From CAYUIG01 sp964444685 (GTDB taxonomy: Bacteria > Gemmatimonadota > Gemmatimonadetes > Longimicrobiales > RSA9): a stretch of 45,684 nt of DNA. Location of the stretch: contig CAYUIG010000029.1 of the NCBI GenBank assembly GCA_964444685.1, positions 1 through 45,684 of the forward strand, in the 5' to 3' direction. The notes under the pieces were generated by a model, which was not told the DNA's origin, ran no database searches, and saw only the letters and a list, made by a program, of their open reading frames with translations. Both the position numbers and the translations under genes were made by a program. The number at the start of each line of letters is the position of its first letter. Within the stretch, counting starts at the first letter, position 1. Of the stretch, positions 1 through 7,151 are shown piece after piece.

Positions 1-1174
1 TGACGTTCGTCTTGCGGATGTAGTCGAGCAGCGACGTCTTGCCGTGGTCGACGTGGCCCATGACGGTCACGATCGGCGGACGCGGCACGAGATCCTCGGG
101 CTTGTCCTCCTCCTGCGCTTCCTCCGTCAGCGTGGCGCCGTACTCCTCTTCGCGCATCGCCTGGAAGCCGAACTCATCCAGCAGCAGCTCGATCTGATCG
201 AAGTCCAGCCGCTGGTTGATCGTGACCTGGAGTCCGAGGTTCTTGAACGCGCTGCCCACGATCTGCGATGCGCTGACGTCGATCAGCTCGGCCAGCTCCG
301 CGACCGTGAGGAACTCGTTCACGCGGACCGTGCGTGCTTCCTCCTCCGCCCGGCGCTGCCGCTCGGCCGCGGCCTCGACGCGGCCCGGCGCCTCTTCGCG
401 GCGATGCCGCCGCTTCCGGCCGCCGGTCTTCAGCTCGGTCATGACCCGGGCGATGTTCTGCTGCACCGCACCCTGGTCGACACGACGCTGCTTCTTTTTG
501 CGCTTGTCCTTCTTGCTGCGCCGGCCGTCGGACGTGAAGCCCTCGGCCTGGATGCGCACCTGACCGCCCGGGCCTGCGCTCGCTGCCGGGGCCGGGCGCG
601 GCGGCGCCTTGCCGAGCACCTCGGCCGCGCGACGCAGCCGTGGCCGCATCTCGGCCGGCACCTCGCGCTCCGCAGGCTCCTCGGGCGCCGCGGGCGGCGT
701 TACGACCTCGGCCGCCGCCTGCTCCTCCGCACCGGCCGCGATCTCGGCCTCCGACAGCTCCGGCTCGGCCTCGGCCTCGGCCTGTTCCACCACCTCGGCG
801 GATGCTTCGACGGCCGCAGCCTCGGCCGCTTCCGCGGCGATCGCCTCGGCCGCGTCCGCTATCACGTCCGCGGTCGAATCCGCCGCCGCAGCCACCGGCT
901 CGTCGGCGACCGGCTCCGGTTCCGGCTCCGGTTCCGCCTTGCGTCGACGCCGCCGCCCCGTCGGCTGCGACTCCTCCATCACGACCTCGAGGACTTCCTC
1001 CGTGTCCCCGGTGCCCGCGCGGCGTTCGCGCTCGAAGCGCGCGCGCAGCTTCGCGATGGTCGCGTCATCGACCGCCGATGCCTCGCTCCGTACGCGCACG
1101 CCGAGCCCCCGGAGCAGCGCGAGCAGCTTCTCCGTTTCGAGGCCGAATTCCTTCGCTACTTCGTAAACGCGCAT
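1..1174 (-). CDS. infB: Translation initiation factor IF-2, N-terminal part (3' end outside window)
   Basis: IF-2 is the GTPase that places initiator tRNA on the 30S subunit and promotes subunit joining. The ATG at 1172-1174 opens MRVYEVAKEFGLE, the usual IF2_N start. A long, low-complexity Ala/Glu/Pro linker follows, then a basic patch, a second IF2_N-type segment (TVAELAELIDVSASQIV), and the G1 loop GHVDHGKTSLLDYIRKTNV, where the window ends. So only about 391 codons, up to the start of the GTPase domain, are visible. The start codon abuts the TAG stop of the upstream L7Ae-family gene with no gap, which fits translational coupling in the rimP-nusA-infB operon. No alternative family fits. 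Confidence 0.97.
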   Translation of the reverse strand, partial: MRVYEVAKEFGLETEKLLALLRGLGVRVRSEASAVDDATIAKLRARFERERRAGTGDTEEVLEVVMEESQPTGRRRRRKAEPEPEPEPVADEPVAAAADSTADVIADAAEAIAAEAAEAAAVEASAEVVEQAEAEAEPELSEAEIAAGAEEQAAAEVVTPPAAPEEPAEREVPAEMRPRLRRAAEVLGKAPPRPAPAASAGPGGQVRIQAEGFTSDGRRSKKDKRKKKQRRVDQGAVQQNIARVMTELKTGGRKRRHRREEAPGRVEAAAERQRRAEEEARTVRVNEFLTVAELAELIDVSASQIVGSAFKNLGLQVTINQRLDFDQIELLLDEFGFQAMREEEYGATLTEEAQEEDKPEDLVPRPPIVTVMGHVDHGKTSLLDYIRKTNV

Positions 1175-1528
1175 CTATCTCCGTGCGTCGTGCGGCGTCT
1201 CCGGCACAGCGGCCGGTTCGGCTACTTCCATCAGTTCTGCGAGGCGCTCCGCGAAACGCGGATCGGTCAAACCCACCGCGCTCGCACTCGCCTGCCCGAC
1301 CGCGCCACCCAGCAGCGCGCGGTCGAATGCCTGCCGGTGCGGAATACCCCCATGCACCAGCAGCGGTACCACTTTACCCAGCGCATTCGATGACGCATCG
1401 CCGGCGAGGATCGCGAACTTCAGCTTCCCCGCCCGCAATGCCTCGCGGACGCGCTCCGTTCCTGCTACGACCGCACCCGCACGAGCGGCGAGCCCCAGGA
1501 GCTGGAGCACCGGCTCATGCGGAGGCAT
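1175..1528 (-). CDS. ylxQ: L7Ae/YlxQ-family RNA-binding protein
   Basis: Small protein of 117 residues of the ribosomal L7Ae/L30e fold, the family found between nusA and infB in many bacteria, where it binds kink-turn RNA. The opening LQLLGLAARAGAVVAGTERV and the following LRAGKLKFAILAGDAS match the family core (glycine-rich helix, then beta strand). The chosen start, ATG at 1526-1528, overlaps the end of nusA by 14 bases; the frame remains open further upstream, but that part lies inside nusA and looks like a shadow (Arg/Ser/Pro rich). The C-terminal 30 residues are Ala/Glu rich and not typical of the fold. The YlxR (DUF448) gene that commonly sits between nusA and this gene is absent. Confidence 0.88.
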   Translation of the reverse strand: MPPHEPVLQLLGLAARAGAVVAGTERVREALRAGKLKFAILAGDASSNALGKVVPLLVHGGIPHRQAFDRALLGGAVGQASASAVGLTDPRFAERLAELMEVAEPAAVPETPHDARR

Positions 1529-2945
1529 CGTCGCCGGTCGACTCGGCGTCGGACGCGGGCTCGGCTTTCGGCAGCTTGACGCCGAAGATGTCCTCGGCGA
1601 TGGAGCGGGCCTCGGCCATCTCGTCGTCGGTTGCCTGTGCGGCCGCGTCCTCGGCGGAGCCCTCCTCGACCGTGAGCGATTCGATGAGGCGGAGCACGTC
1701 ATCGGCCGCCTCCGCGCTCAGGCCGGCGCGGAGGAGGTCCTCCTTCTCGACGTCGATGATGTCCAGAAAGCTAGTATATCCGGCGCTTTCCAGCATCGCC
1801 AGTGTCGGCACCGGCAGATCCAGCTCACGAATCGGGAAGTCCGCGATCTCGTAATCGGGCTCCGGTCCGCCGAACAGTGCGGCATCCGCACCGCGCTCGA
1901 GCCACTCACGGCTGCCGTACAGGTCGATCTGCCAGCCGATGAGCTGGCTCGCGAGCCGCACGTTCTGTCCGTTGCGGCCGATGGCGAGCGAGAGCTGATC
2001 CTCGTCGACGATCGCCGTGATCACGCGGCGCGCGGAGTCGCTCAGCACCTTCGCCACCTTGGCGGGTGCGAGTGAACGGCGCGCGTAGATCTCCGGATCC
2101 GGGTGCCAGGGCACGATGTCGATGCGCTCGCCGCCCAGCTCGCTCACGACCGCCTGCACGCGCGCACCCTTCAGGCCGACGCACGCGCCCACCGGATCGA
2201 TCGAGTCGTCGCGCGAGGACACCGCCACCTTCGTGCGGCCGCCCACTTCACGCGCGAGCCCCTTGATCTCGACGATGCCCTGATAGATCTCGGGCACCTC
2301 GAGCTTGAACAGGGCGGCGACGAACAGGGGGTCGGCACGCGAAAGTATCAGCCGCGGCCCCTTCGGCGTCTCCTCGACCTTCTTGAGTACGGCGCGGATC
2401 GGCTCGCCCTGGCGGAAGCGCTCGCGCGGGTTCTGCTCCTTCCACGGGATGATCGCTTCCGCATCGCGCGACTTGTTCAGCATGAGCACCAGCTTGCCGC
2501 GCTCCACCTGCTGCACCTCGCCGCTCAGCAGCTCGCCCACGCGGTTCGCGAACTCGTCGCGGATCTTGTTCCGCTCGCCCTCGCGCAGCCGCTGGATGAT
2601 GCGCTGCTTCGCCGCCATCACGGCGTTCCTGCCGAACTGCGTGAAGTCGACCGGGATCTCGAGGATGTCGCCGACCTCGAACTCGGGGTCGTCCCAGCGG
2701 GCTTCCTCGAGCGAGATGTGGCGCGCGGGATCCTCGACCTCAGCCACGACTTCCTTCAGGACCGTGATCTTGATGTCGCCGGCCTCTTCATCGATCTCGA
2801 CTTCCGCCTGCACTTCCGCCCCGAAGCGACGCGCGAGCGCCGCCATGATCCCGTCCTTGATCAGGTCGTGCAGGTCGTCCCGCGACAGGTTCTTGTTCGC
2901 GATCATCTCGCGGAACGCGGCCAGCACCCCCATGGCGTTTCCCAT
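1515..2945 (-). CDS. nusA: Transcription termination/antitermination factor NusA
   Basis: NusA binds RNA polymerase and nascent RNA, modulating pausing, intrinsic termination and antitermination. At 476 residues it has the full family layout: RNAP-binding N-terminal domain (about 1-130, with LSRDDLHDLIKDGIMAALARR), S1 domain (about 135-200, GELLSGEVQQVERGKLVL), two KH domains (about 230-345, with DPVGACVGLKGARVQAV and AIGRNGQNVRLASQL), then an acidic helix-hairpin-helix region (LPVPTLAMLESAGYTSFLDI). The ATG at 2943-2945 is used; a second ATG four codons later is possible. It lies 18 bases after rimP and overlaps the next gene. Its own operon carries an intrinsic terminator in the leader, a natural target for feedback by NusA. 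Confidence 0.97.
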   Translation of the reverse strand: MGNAMGVLAAFREMIANKNLSRDDLHDLIKDGIMAALARRFGAEVQAEVEIDEEAGDIKITVLKEVVAEVEDPARHISLEEARWDDPEFEVGDILEIPVDFTQFGRNAVMAAKQRIIQRLREGERNKIRDEFANRVGELLSGEVQQVERGKLVLMLNKSRDAEAIIPWKEQNPRERFRQGEPIRAVLKKVEETPKGPRLILSRADPLFVAALFKLEVPEIYQGIVEIKGLAREVGGRTKVAVSSRDDSIDPVGACVGLKGARVQAVVSELGGERIDIVPWHPDPEIYARRSLAPAKVAKVLSDSARRVITAIVDEDQLSLAIGRNGQNVRLASQLIGWQIDLYGSREWLERGADAALFGGPEPDYEIADFPIRELDLPVPTLAMLESAGYTSFLDIIDVEKEDLLRAGLSAEAADDVLRLIESLTVEEGSAEDAAAQATDDEMAEARSIAEDIFGVKLPKAEPASDAESTGDDASA

Positions 2946-2963
2946 ATCCTCCGTCCTCCGCGT

Positions 2964-3446
2964 TCAGTCCTGCTCGTTCCAGCGGAAGAGCAGGTGCGCC
3001 CGCGCGATCTCGGCGCGCGGGATCGCGAGCTCCTCGCCGTCCTCCAGCCGGATCCGCACACGCGCCGCTTCGTCGAGGCCCAGCAGCTCACCCTCGAGCC
3101 GGCGGCCGCGATCGCCGAACGGGTGCGTCCCACGCACCGCGATCTCGCGACCCGCGAACCGCTCGAAATCGGCCGGCCGCACGAGCGGCCGCTCGAGACC
3201 GGGCGACGACACCTCCAGCACGTAGCGGTCGCCCAGCTCCGCGATCGTATCGAGCCACGGCTCCAGCGCGCGGCTCGCCCGTGCGCAGTCGTCGATCGTG
3301 ATCCCCGCCTCGCCCCCGCCCCGGTGATCGATCCGGACGCGCAGGAGGGGCCGCGCACGGGATCCCGCGCGCTCCAGCTCGACCAGCTCGTATCCGAGCT
3401 CCTCGAGCCGGGTCTCCATCTCGCGTTCCAGTTCCCGTTCGCCCAT
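2964..3446 (-). CDS. rimP: Ribosome maturation factor RimP
   Basis: RimP helps assemble the 30S subunit. The 160-residue protein has the family N-terminal alpha/beta domain (LEELGYELVELERAG, LLRVRIDHRGG, GITIDDCARASRALEPWLD, YVLEVSSPGLERPL) and the C-terminal SH3-like barrel (EGELLGLDEAARVRIRLEDGEE). The ATG at 3444-3446 lies only eight bases after the U-tract of an intrinsic terminator, leaving no room for a normal ribosome binding site; the internal ATG at 3417-3419, just before the conserved ETRLEELGYELVELE, is a real alternative start. First gene of the rimP-nusA-ylxQ-infB operon. Confidence 0.95.
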   Translation of the reverse strand: MGERELEREMETRLEELGYELVELERAGSRARPLLRVRIDHRGGGEAGITIDDCARASRALEPWLDTIAELGDRYVLEVSSPGLERPLVRPADFERFAGREIAVRGTHPFGDRGRRLEGELLGLDEAARVRIRLEDGEELAIPRAEIARAHLLFRWNEQD

Positions 3447-3454
3447 GGCTCAAT

Positions 3455-3481
3455 AAAAAAGTGGGGGTCCGTCCCCCACTT
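3455..3481 (-). terminator. Intrinsic terminator / attenuator in the rimP leader
   Basis: On the minus strand a perfect 9-bp stem (AAGTGGGGG / CCCCCACTT) with loop ACGGA is followed at once by six Ts. This is a textbook rho-independent terminator. It points toward rimP and ends eight bases before the rimP ATG, so it can either stop transcripts from the pgeF/murA unit upstream or attenuate transcription into rimP-nusA. Confidence 0.88.
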
Positions 3482-3537
3482 CTCCCGACCGGCCGAGGCC
3501 GGCGCATGGCCGCATGATCCGGCCGCCAACTGTTGAA

Positions 3538-3566
3538 AAGCTAACGCGATCCGCTACCGGACGCAA
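3538..3566 (-). promoter_or_regulatory. Candidate weak sigma70 promoter for rimP-nusA
   Basis: On the minus strand TTGCGT (3561-3566), 17 bases, then TAGCTT (3538-3543). Only half the positions match consensus, but the spacing is right, and it would give a leader of about 85 bases ending in the terminator at 3455-3481. Inside the leader, GC-rich inverted repeats around 3485-3520 could form an alternative structure. Confidence 0.4.
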
Positions 3567-3581
3567 CCCGCCCCGGGCCCG

Positions 3582-3770
3582 TTATCCCCCCTCGCCGACG
3601 ACCTCCGCGTCCGGTTCGAAGCCGGCGCACGACAGCACCGGCAGCCGCGGATAACGCGGGTACCGCACGTCCGTGCGCGAACGCATGCACAGATGGAACT
3701 GCGAGCCCGTCCGGGTGCGCACCACCCGCTCGTGGCGGCATTCGGCGCACAGCCCGATGCCCGCGCTCAC
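3582..3770 (-). CDS. Small zinc-ribbon-like protein, unknown function
   Basis: A 62-residue protein starting at GTG 3768-3770, overlapping the pgeF stop as GTGA. It reads MSAGIGLCAECRHERVV, then FHLCMRSRTD, then YPRYPRLPVLSCAGFEP. The CxxC pair, a third Cys and a late Cys suggest a one-zinc ribbon. I recognise the general pattern (CAEC...LC...YPRLPVLxCxGFE) as a recurring small hypothetical protein but know no function. The overlap with pgeF argues that it is really translated. It is easily missed because a longer open frame continues upstream inside pgeF. Confidence 0.7.
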   Translation of the reverse strand: MSAGIGLCAECRHERVVRTRTGSQFHLCMRSRTDVRYPRYPRLPVLSCAGFEPDAEVVGEGG

Positions 3771-4468
3771 GCTTCCGTCCCGATCCCGACGAATGCGACC
3801 TGTCGCTCCGCACGTCCTCCGCGATGAGAATAGAACCCGTGACCGCAGCGCGTGCAGTGCCCGGAAATCGTAATCGCGTCCGCTGACACGCCAGCTTCCA
3901 GCGCACGCGCCGCGAGCCACTCCCGCAGGTCGAGCATGCCCTTCCCTCGCCCTGCCAAGCCGAGGGCTTCGAACACTTCGGGGCCGACCTCATAGCAGTG
4001 GCCACAGATCGCGGGGCCGAGGTGCATGCGCAGCCGGTCGGCGGTGGATCCGAGCGCACGCATGCCCGCGTCCAGAATGCCCGCCGCGGCTCCGCGCCAG
4101 CCGGCGTGCAGCAGCGCGACCCTGCGTGCGTCCGGATCGACGAGGAAGACGGGAACGCAGTCGGCGATCGACACCGTGAGCAGCACACCCGCGTCGCCGG
4201 TGACGTGGCCGTCGATGTCGTCGAGCAGGACGATGCCGGGTGGCCCGCCCTCGTGCACCGCCACAGCGGCGGCGTGTACCTGCCGGCCGTGCACGGCGCG
4301 CGCGATGCCGGTGGCTTCGCGGAGCCTCCGCCAGCGCGCGAGCGTTTCGCGTACGGGCGACGTGCCGAAGAACGTCATGTCGCCGGCGTCTTCACCGGTG
4401 GTTCCCTGCACGAGCCAGGGTATGTCGGCCGCCCAGCCCGGGTGCATCCAGCCGGTCGGCCCGGGCAT
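3767..4468 (-). CDS. pgeF: Peptidoglycan editing factor / laccase-domain protein PgeF (YfiH)
   Basis: PgeF-family proteins are cytoplasmic Cu/Zn-binding hydrolases; the E. coli member removes mis-incorporated L-Ser from UDP-MurNAc precursors, and others act as purine nucleosidases. With the ATG at 4466-4468 the product has 233 residues, close to the family size. Key motifs are present: HGRQVH, SIADCVPVFLVD, LLHAGWRGAAAGI, LGPAICGHCYEVG and the final RCGHGFYSHRG with metal-binding His and Cys. A GTG at 4487-4489, nearer the stop of the preceding gene and with GAGG just upstream, is an alternative start. It lies downstream of murA, consistent with a cell-wall precursor role. Confidence 0.9.
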   Translation of the reverse strand: MPGPTGWMHPGWAADIPWLVQGTTGEDAGDMTFFGTSPVRETLARWRRLREATGIARAVHGRQVHAAAVAVHEGGPPGIVLLDDIDGHVTGDAGVLLTVSIADCVPVFLVDPDARRVALLHAGWRGAAAGILDAGMRALGSTADRLRMHLGPAICGHCYEVGPEVFEALGLAGRGKGMLDLREWLAARALEAGVSADAITISGHCTRCGHGFYSHRGGRAERQVAFVGIGTEA

Positions 4469-4493
4469 CTCGAGCACCCGGGCCAGCACGGCC

Positions 4494-4865
4494 TCAGCCG
4501 CCCTCGACCGTGAAGCCGCCACTGCCACCGCCGCTCTCGCCTGTGCCGTGGTCGTGCGGGTGCGCCGTGCCGCCCGCCGCGCGGTGCGCTTCCAGCTCCT
4601 TGCGCAGCGCCGCGACCTCGTCGCGCAGCGCGTCGAACTCCTTCTGCGTGACAAAGTCGAGACGGTCGCGCATCTCGTCCATCGTCTCCTGCGCCTTCTT
4701 CATCGTCGAGCGCGCGGCCTCCTTCGCACGTTCGGGCGAGAGGTCGCCCTTCTCCCGCAGATCGTCGAACGACTCCTCGATCGCATCCTTCAGCGCGCCC
4801 AGGAAACCGGTCACCGCACGCACGCCCTCGCGGAACGGATCGCTCCGCCTGCTCTCATCCGCCAT
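4494..4865 (-). CDS. Coiled-coil protein of unknown function
   Basis: A 123-residue, highly charged protein. The ATG at 4863-4865 has a strong ribosome binding site (AAGGAG, 6 bases away) that overlaps the murA stop region. Residues about 30-95 are predicted by eye to form long amphipathic helices (TMKKAQETMDEMRDRLDFVTQKEFDALRDEV split over heptads), and the last 30 residues are a Gly/Ser/His-rich tail. The middle FVTQKEFDALRDEVAALRKEL resembles the C-terminal coiled coil of BMFP/UbiK-type accessory proteins, which assist ubiquinone synthesis; this is a weak likeness only. No signal peptide. Co-transcribed with murA and pgeF. Confidence 0.75.
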   Translation of the reverse strand: MADESRRSDPFREGVRAVTGFLGALKDAIEESFDDLREKGDLSPERAKEAARSTMKKAQETMDEMRDRLDFVTQKEFDALRDEVAALRKELEAHRAAGGTAHPHDHGTGESGGGSGGFTVEGG

Positions 4866-4874
4866 GTCGTCTCC

Positions 4875-6164
4875 TTAGTCCCCTCTCGAGTCCTCGCGCT
4901 CGATGCGCGCGCCGAGCGCACGCAGCCGCTCGTCGATCCGTTCATACCCGCGTTCGATCTGTCCGACGTTGAACAGGTGGCTCTGTCCCTCCGCACCGAG
5001 TGCGGCGATCAGCAGCGCCATTCCCGCACGGATATCCGGGCTCTCCACGACCGCGGCGTGCAGCCGCGACGGCCCGACCACGACCGCGCGGTGCGGATCG
5101 CACAGCACGATGCGCGCGCCCATGCTGATGACCTTGTCGGCGAAGAACATGCGCGACTCGAACATCTTCTCGTGGATCAGGATCGTGCCGCGGCACTGCG
5201 TCGCAACGACGAGGGCGATCGACGTGAGGTCCGCGGGGAACGCGGGCCATGGGCCGTCGTCGATCTTCGGTATGTGTCCGCCCATGTCGGTGCGGATCAG
5301 CCGGTCCTGGTTCGCGGGCACGAACAGGTCCCGGCCGCGCACCTCGCACACGATGCCCATGCGTTCGAATGCGAGCAGCGTCGAGTCCAGGTGCTGCGGC
5401 TCCGCTTCCTCGATCAGCACCTCGCCGCCCGTCACGGCGGCGAGACCGATGAAGGAGCCGACCTCGATGTGGTCGCTGCTGATGCGGAAGCGCCCGCCGT
5501 GCAGCTTCTCCACGCCCTCGAACTCGAGGATGTTCGTGCCGATGCCGTGGACGCACGCGCCCATGCCCTCGAGCATGTGGCACAGGTCCTGGACGTGCGG
5601 CTCGGCCGCCGCATTGCGTATGCGCGTGTGTCCCTTCGCCATCGCCGCGGCCATCACCGCGTTCTCGGTAGCGGTGACGCTCGGCTCGTCGAGGAACAGA
5701 TCGGCGCCGCGCAGTCCGCCTGTGCGCAGCGTGTAGCCGCGATCGGCTTCGACCACAGCGCCCAGGCGGGAGAGGGCGAGGAAGTGGGTGTCGACGCGGC
5801 GGCGGCCGATGACGTCGCCGCCCGGGGGCGGCAGCACCATGCGGCCGGCCCGCGCGAGCATGGGCCCCGCCAGCAGAATGGAGGCGCGGATGCGCGCGGC
5901 CATCTCCGTATCCAGCTCGGACACCCGCACGTCGCGGGCGTGGACGCGCACCGAGTTGGGACCGATCCACTCCGTCTCGGCGCCGAGGTGTGCGATCAAC
6001 TCGAGCAGCGTGCGCACATCCTTGATGGCCGGCACGTTGTCGAGGATCACCTCCTCATCGGTGAGCAGCGTCGCCGCCAGCATTGGCAGGGCGGCGTTCT
6101 TGTTGCCCGCCGGCCGGATCGTGCCTGCGATCGGGTATCCGCCCTCGACGATGAACTTCGGCAT
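4875..6164 (-). CDS. murA: UDP-N-acetylglucosamine 1-carboxyvinyltransferase MurA, Asp-type active site
   Basis: MurA transfers enolpyruvate from PEP to UDP-GlcNAc, the first committed step of peptidoglycan synthesis, in the cytoplasm. The 429-residue protein begins MPKFIVEGGYPIAGTIRPAG at ATG 6162-6164 and has Lys22 (GNKNAALP), the RASILLAGP segment and WPAFPADLTS near residue 300 with the general-base Asp. The catalytic loop, however, reads PGGDVIGRRRVD: position 117 is Asp where most bacteria have the Cys alkylated by fosfomycin. Cys-to-Asp MurA is known from Mycobacterium and Chlamydia and is active but fosfomycin-insensitive. A promoter lies 40-70 bases upstream. The frame stays open upstream, but those codons lie in the divergent EIIA gene. 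Confidence 0.97.
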   Translation of the reverse strand: MPKFIVEGGYPIAGTIRPAGNKNAALPMLAATLLTDEEVILDNVPAIKDVRTLLELIAHLGAETEWIGPNSVRVHARDVRVSELDTEMAARIRASILLAGPMLARAGRMVLPPPGGDVIGRRRVDTHFLALSRLGAVVEADRGYTLRTGGLRGADLFLDEPSVTATENAVMAAAMAKGHTRIRNAAAEPHVQDLCHMLEGMGACVHGIGTNILEFEGVEKLHGGRFRISSDHIEVGSFIGLAAVTGGEVLIEEAEPQHLDSTLLAFERMGIVCEVRGRDLFVPANQDRLIRTDMGGHIPKIDDGPWPAFPADLTSIALVVATQCRGTILIHEKMFESRMFFADKVISMGARIVLCDPHRAVVVGPSRLHAAVVESPDIRAGMALLIAALGAEGQSHLFNVGQIERGYERIDERLRALGARIEREDSRGD

Positions 6165-6202
6165 CCGCTCCCTTGCACCGGTCTCCGCGGCCCTACGCAC
6201 GC

Positions 6203-6232
6203 AACATACCGGGCCGCGGAAGCGCGCGTCAA
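6203..6232 (-). promoter_or_regulatory. Sigma70-type promoter for murA
   Basis: Minus strand TTGACG (6227-6232), 18 bases, TATGTT (6203-6208), about 40 bases before the murA ATG. It is divergent from the promoter at 6259-6287; the two -35 boxes are separated by 26 bases. Confidence 0.65.
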
Positions 6233-6258
6233 TTTGCGGGTTACGACGGCCGTTCCGC

Positions 6259-6287
6259 TTGACACCCGGCGCGCCCGCGCACAACAT
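6259..6287 (+). promoter_or_regulatory. Sigma70-type promoter for the EIIA/PII-like operon
   Basis: Perfect -35 TTGACA (6259-6264), 17 bases, then CAACAT (6282-6287) as a weaker -10, 42 bases before the ATG at 6330. A GGAGGA ribosome binding site lies at 6311-6316, 13 bases from the ATG, which is rather far. Confidence 0.6.
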
Positions 6288-6329
6288 CCCGCGTCCGCGA
6301 CCCGGCCATTGGAGGACGCTCCCGCCGCG

Positions 6330-6791
6330 ATGCGCATCGTCGATTACGTGGGGCCCGAACGGGTCCGCCTCGGACTGTCCGACACGGACGTGGCCGGGAC
6401 CATCCGCGCGCTCGTCGATCAGCTCGCCCGTTCGATCGAGCTCGATGATGCCGATGCACTCGTGCAGGCGCTGCTCGCCCGCGAGGCCGCGCACACCACC
6501 GCACTCGATCGCGGTGTCGCCGTCCCGCACACCACGCTGCCCGGGCTCGATGACTCCGTGATCGCCATCGGCGTGGCACCCGACGGCGTTCCCTTCGGCC
6601 CCGGCGACGCAGCGCCGGTCCGGATCGTCGTGCTGCTGCTGTCCCCTCCCGAGGCGACCGCGCGCCACATCAAGCTGCTCGCGCGCATCGCACGACTCGC
6701 ACGGCGCGGCTTCGTCGATGAGCTGCTGTCCGCTTCCTCTCCCGAGGAGCTGGTGGCGCGGCTCGAGCGCACGGAAGCGGAGATCGGCTGA
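6330..6791 (+). CDS. PTS EIIA-like (EIIA-Ntr/fructose type) protein
   Basis: A 153-residue single EIIA domain of the fructose/nitrogen PTS family. In this family a His receives phosphate from HPr/NPr; the domain then feeds a sugar permease or acts as a regulator. Here DRGVAVPHTTLPGLDDSVIAIG carries the expected active-site His (GVAVPH), and the rest (VRIVVLLLSP, HIKLLARIARL, LLSASSPEELVARL) follows the family to its end. No EIIB/EIIC, EI or HPr gene is in the window, so a regulatory role like PtsN is more likely than transport. The stop overlaps the next start (TGATG), tying it to the PII-like protein. Confidence 0.88.
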   Translation: MRIVDYVGPERVRLGLSDTDVAGTIRALVDQLARSIELDDADALVQALLAREAAHTTALDRGVAVPHTTLPGLDDSVIAIGVAPDGVPFGPGDAAPVRIVVLLLSPPEATARHIKLLARIARLARRGFVDELLSASSPEELVARLERTEAEIG

Positions 6792-7144
6792 TGCATCTCC
6801 TGATCGCGGTCGTCAACCAGGAGGAGAAGCTGGACGAGATTCTGTCCGGCTTCCTCGAGCTCGGCATCACGGGCGCGACCGTCATCCACAGCGAGGGGAT
6901 GGGGCGCGTGCTGTCGCATGACATCCCCATCTTCGCGGGGCTCCAGACGCTCCTCGCCCGCTCGCGCCCGCAGAACGTCACGCTGTTCTCCGTCATCCGT
7001 GAAGATGAGAAGGTCGATGCGGCGATTCAGCTGCTGAAAGAGGCGTGCGGCAACTTCGAGGACCCCGGCAGCGGCATCGCGTTCACCGTGCCCGTCGAGC
7101 GCGTCGTGGGTCTCGCCCCGGAGCTGGGCGAGAAGGATCTCTGA
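6791..7144 (+). CDS. PII-like nitrogen-regulatory-domain protein
   Basis: A 117-residue protein with the ferredoxin-like layout of PII proteins: LLIAVVNQEEKLDEILSGFL and GITGATVIHSEGMGRV match the first beta-alpha-beta unit (LDEVKEAL...GVTGMTVTEVxGxG in GlnB). The T-loop is replaced by a short HDIPIFAGLQTLL segment without the uridylylated Tyr, and the C-terminal IAFTVPVERVVGL resembles the GlnB final strand. It is therefore PII-like rather than GlnB/GlnK; PII-like proteins usually bind small effectors as trimers and modulate a neighbouring protein. Placed between an EIIA-like protein and a glutaminase, with start-stop overlap on the left, nitrogen-linked regulation is an inference. Confidence 0.75.
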   Translation: MHLLIAVVNQEEKLDEILSGFLELGITGATVIHSEGMGRVLSHDIPIFAGLQTLLARSRPQNVTLFSVIREDEKVDAAIQLLKEACGNFEDPGSGIAFTVPVERVVGLAPELGEKDL

Positions 7145-7151
7145 CCACGCC

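Noticed and set aside
2103..3536. Long plus-strand frame antisense to nusA and rimP
   Set aside because: Antisense to two well-identified genes; composition (Arg, His, Asp, Leu) is typical of a shadow frame and shows no domain.
4026..6791. A very long plus-strand open frame (921 codons) across pgeF, the coiled-coil gene and murA
   Set aside because: Only its last 153 codons (EIIA-like) resemble a real protein; the rest is antisense to clearly recognised genes and is Arg/His/Ala-rich low-complexity shadow, common in GC-rich DNA.
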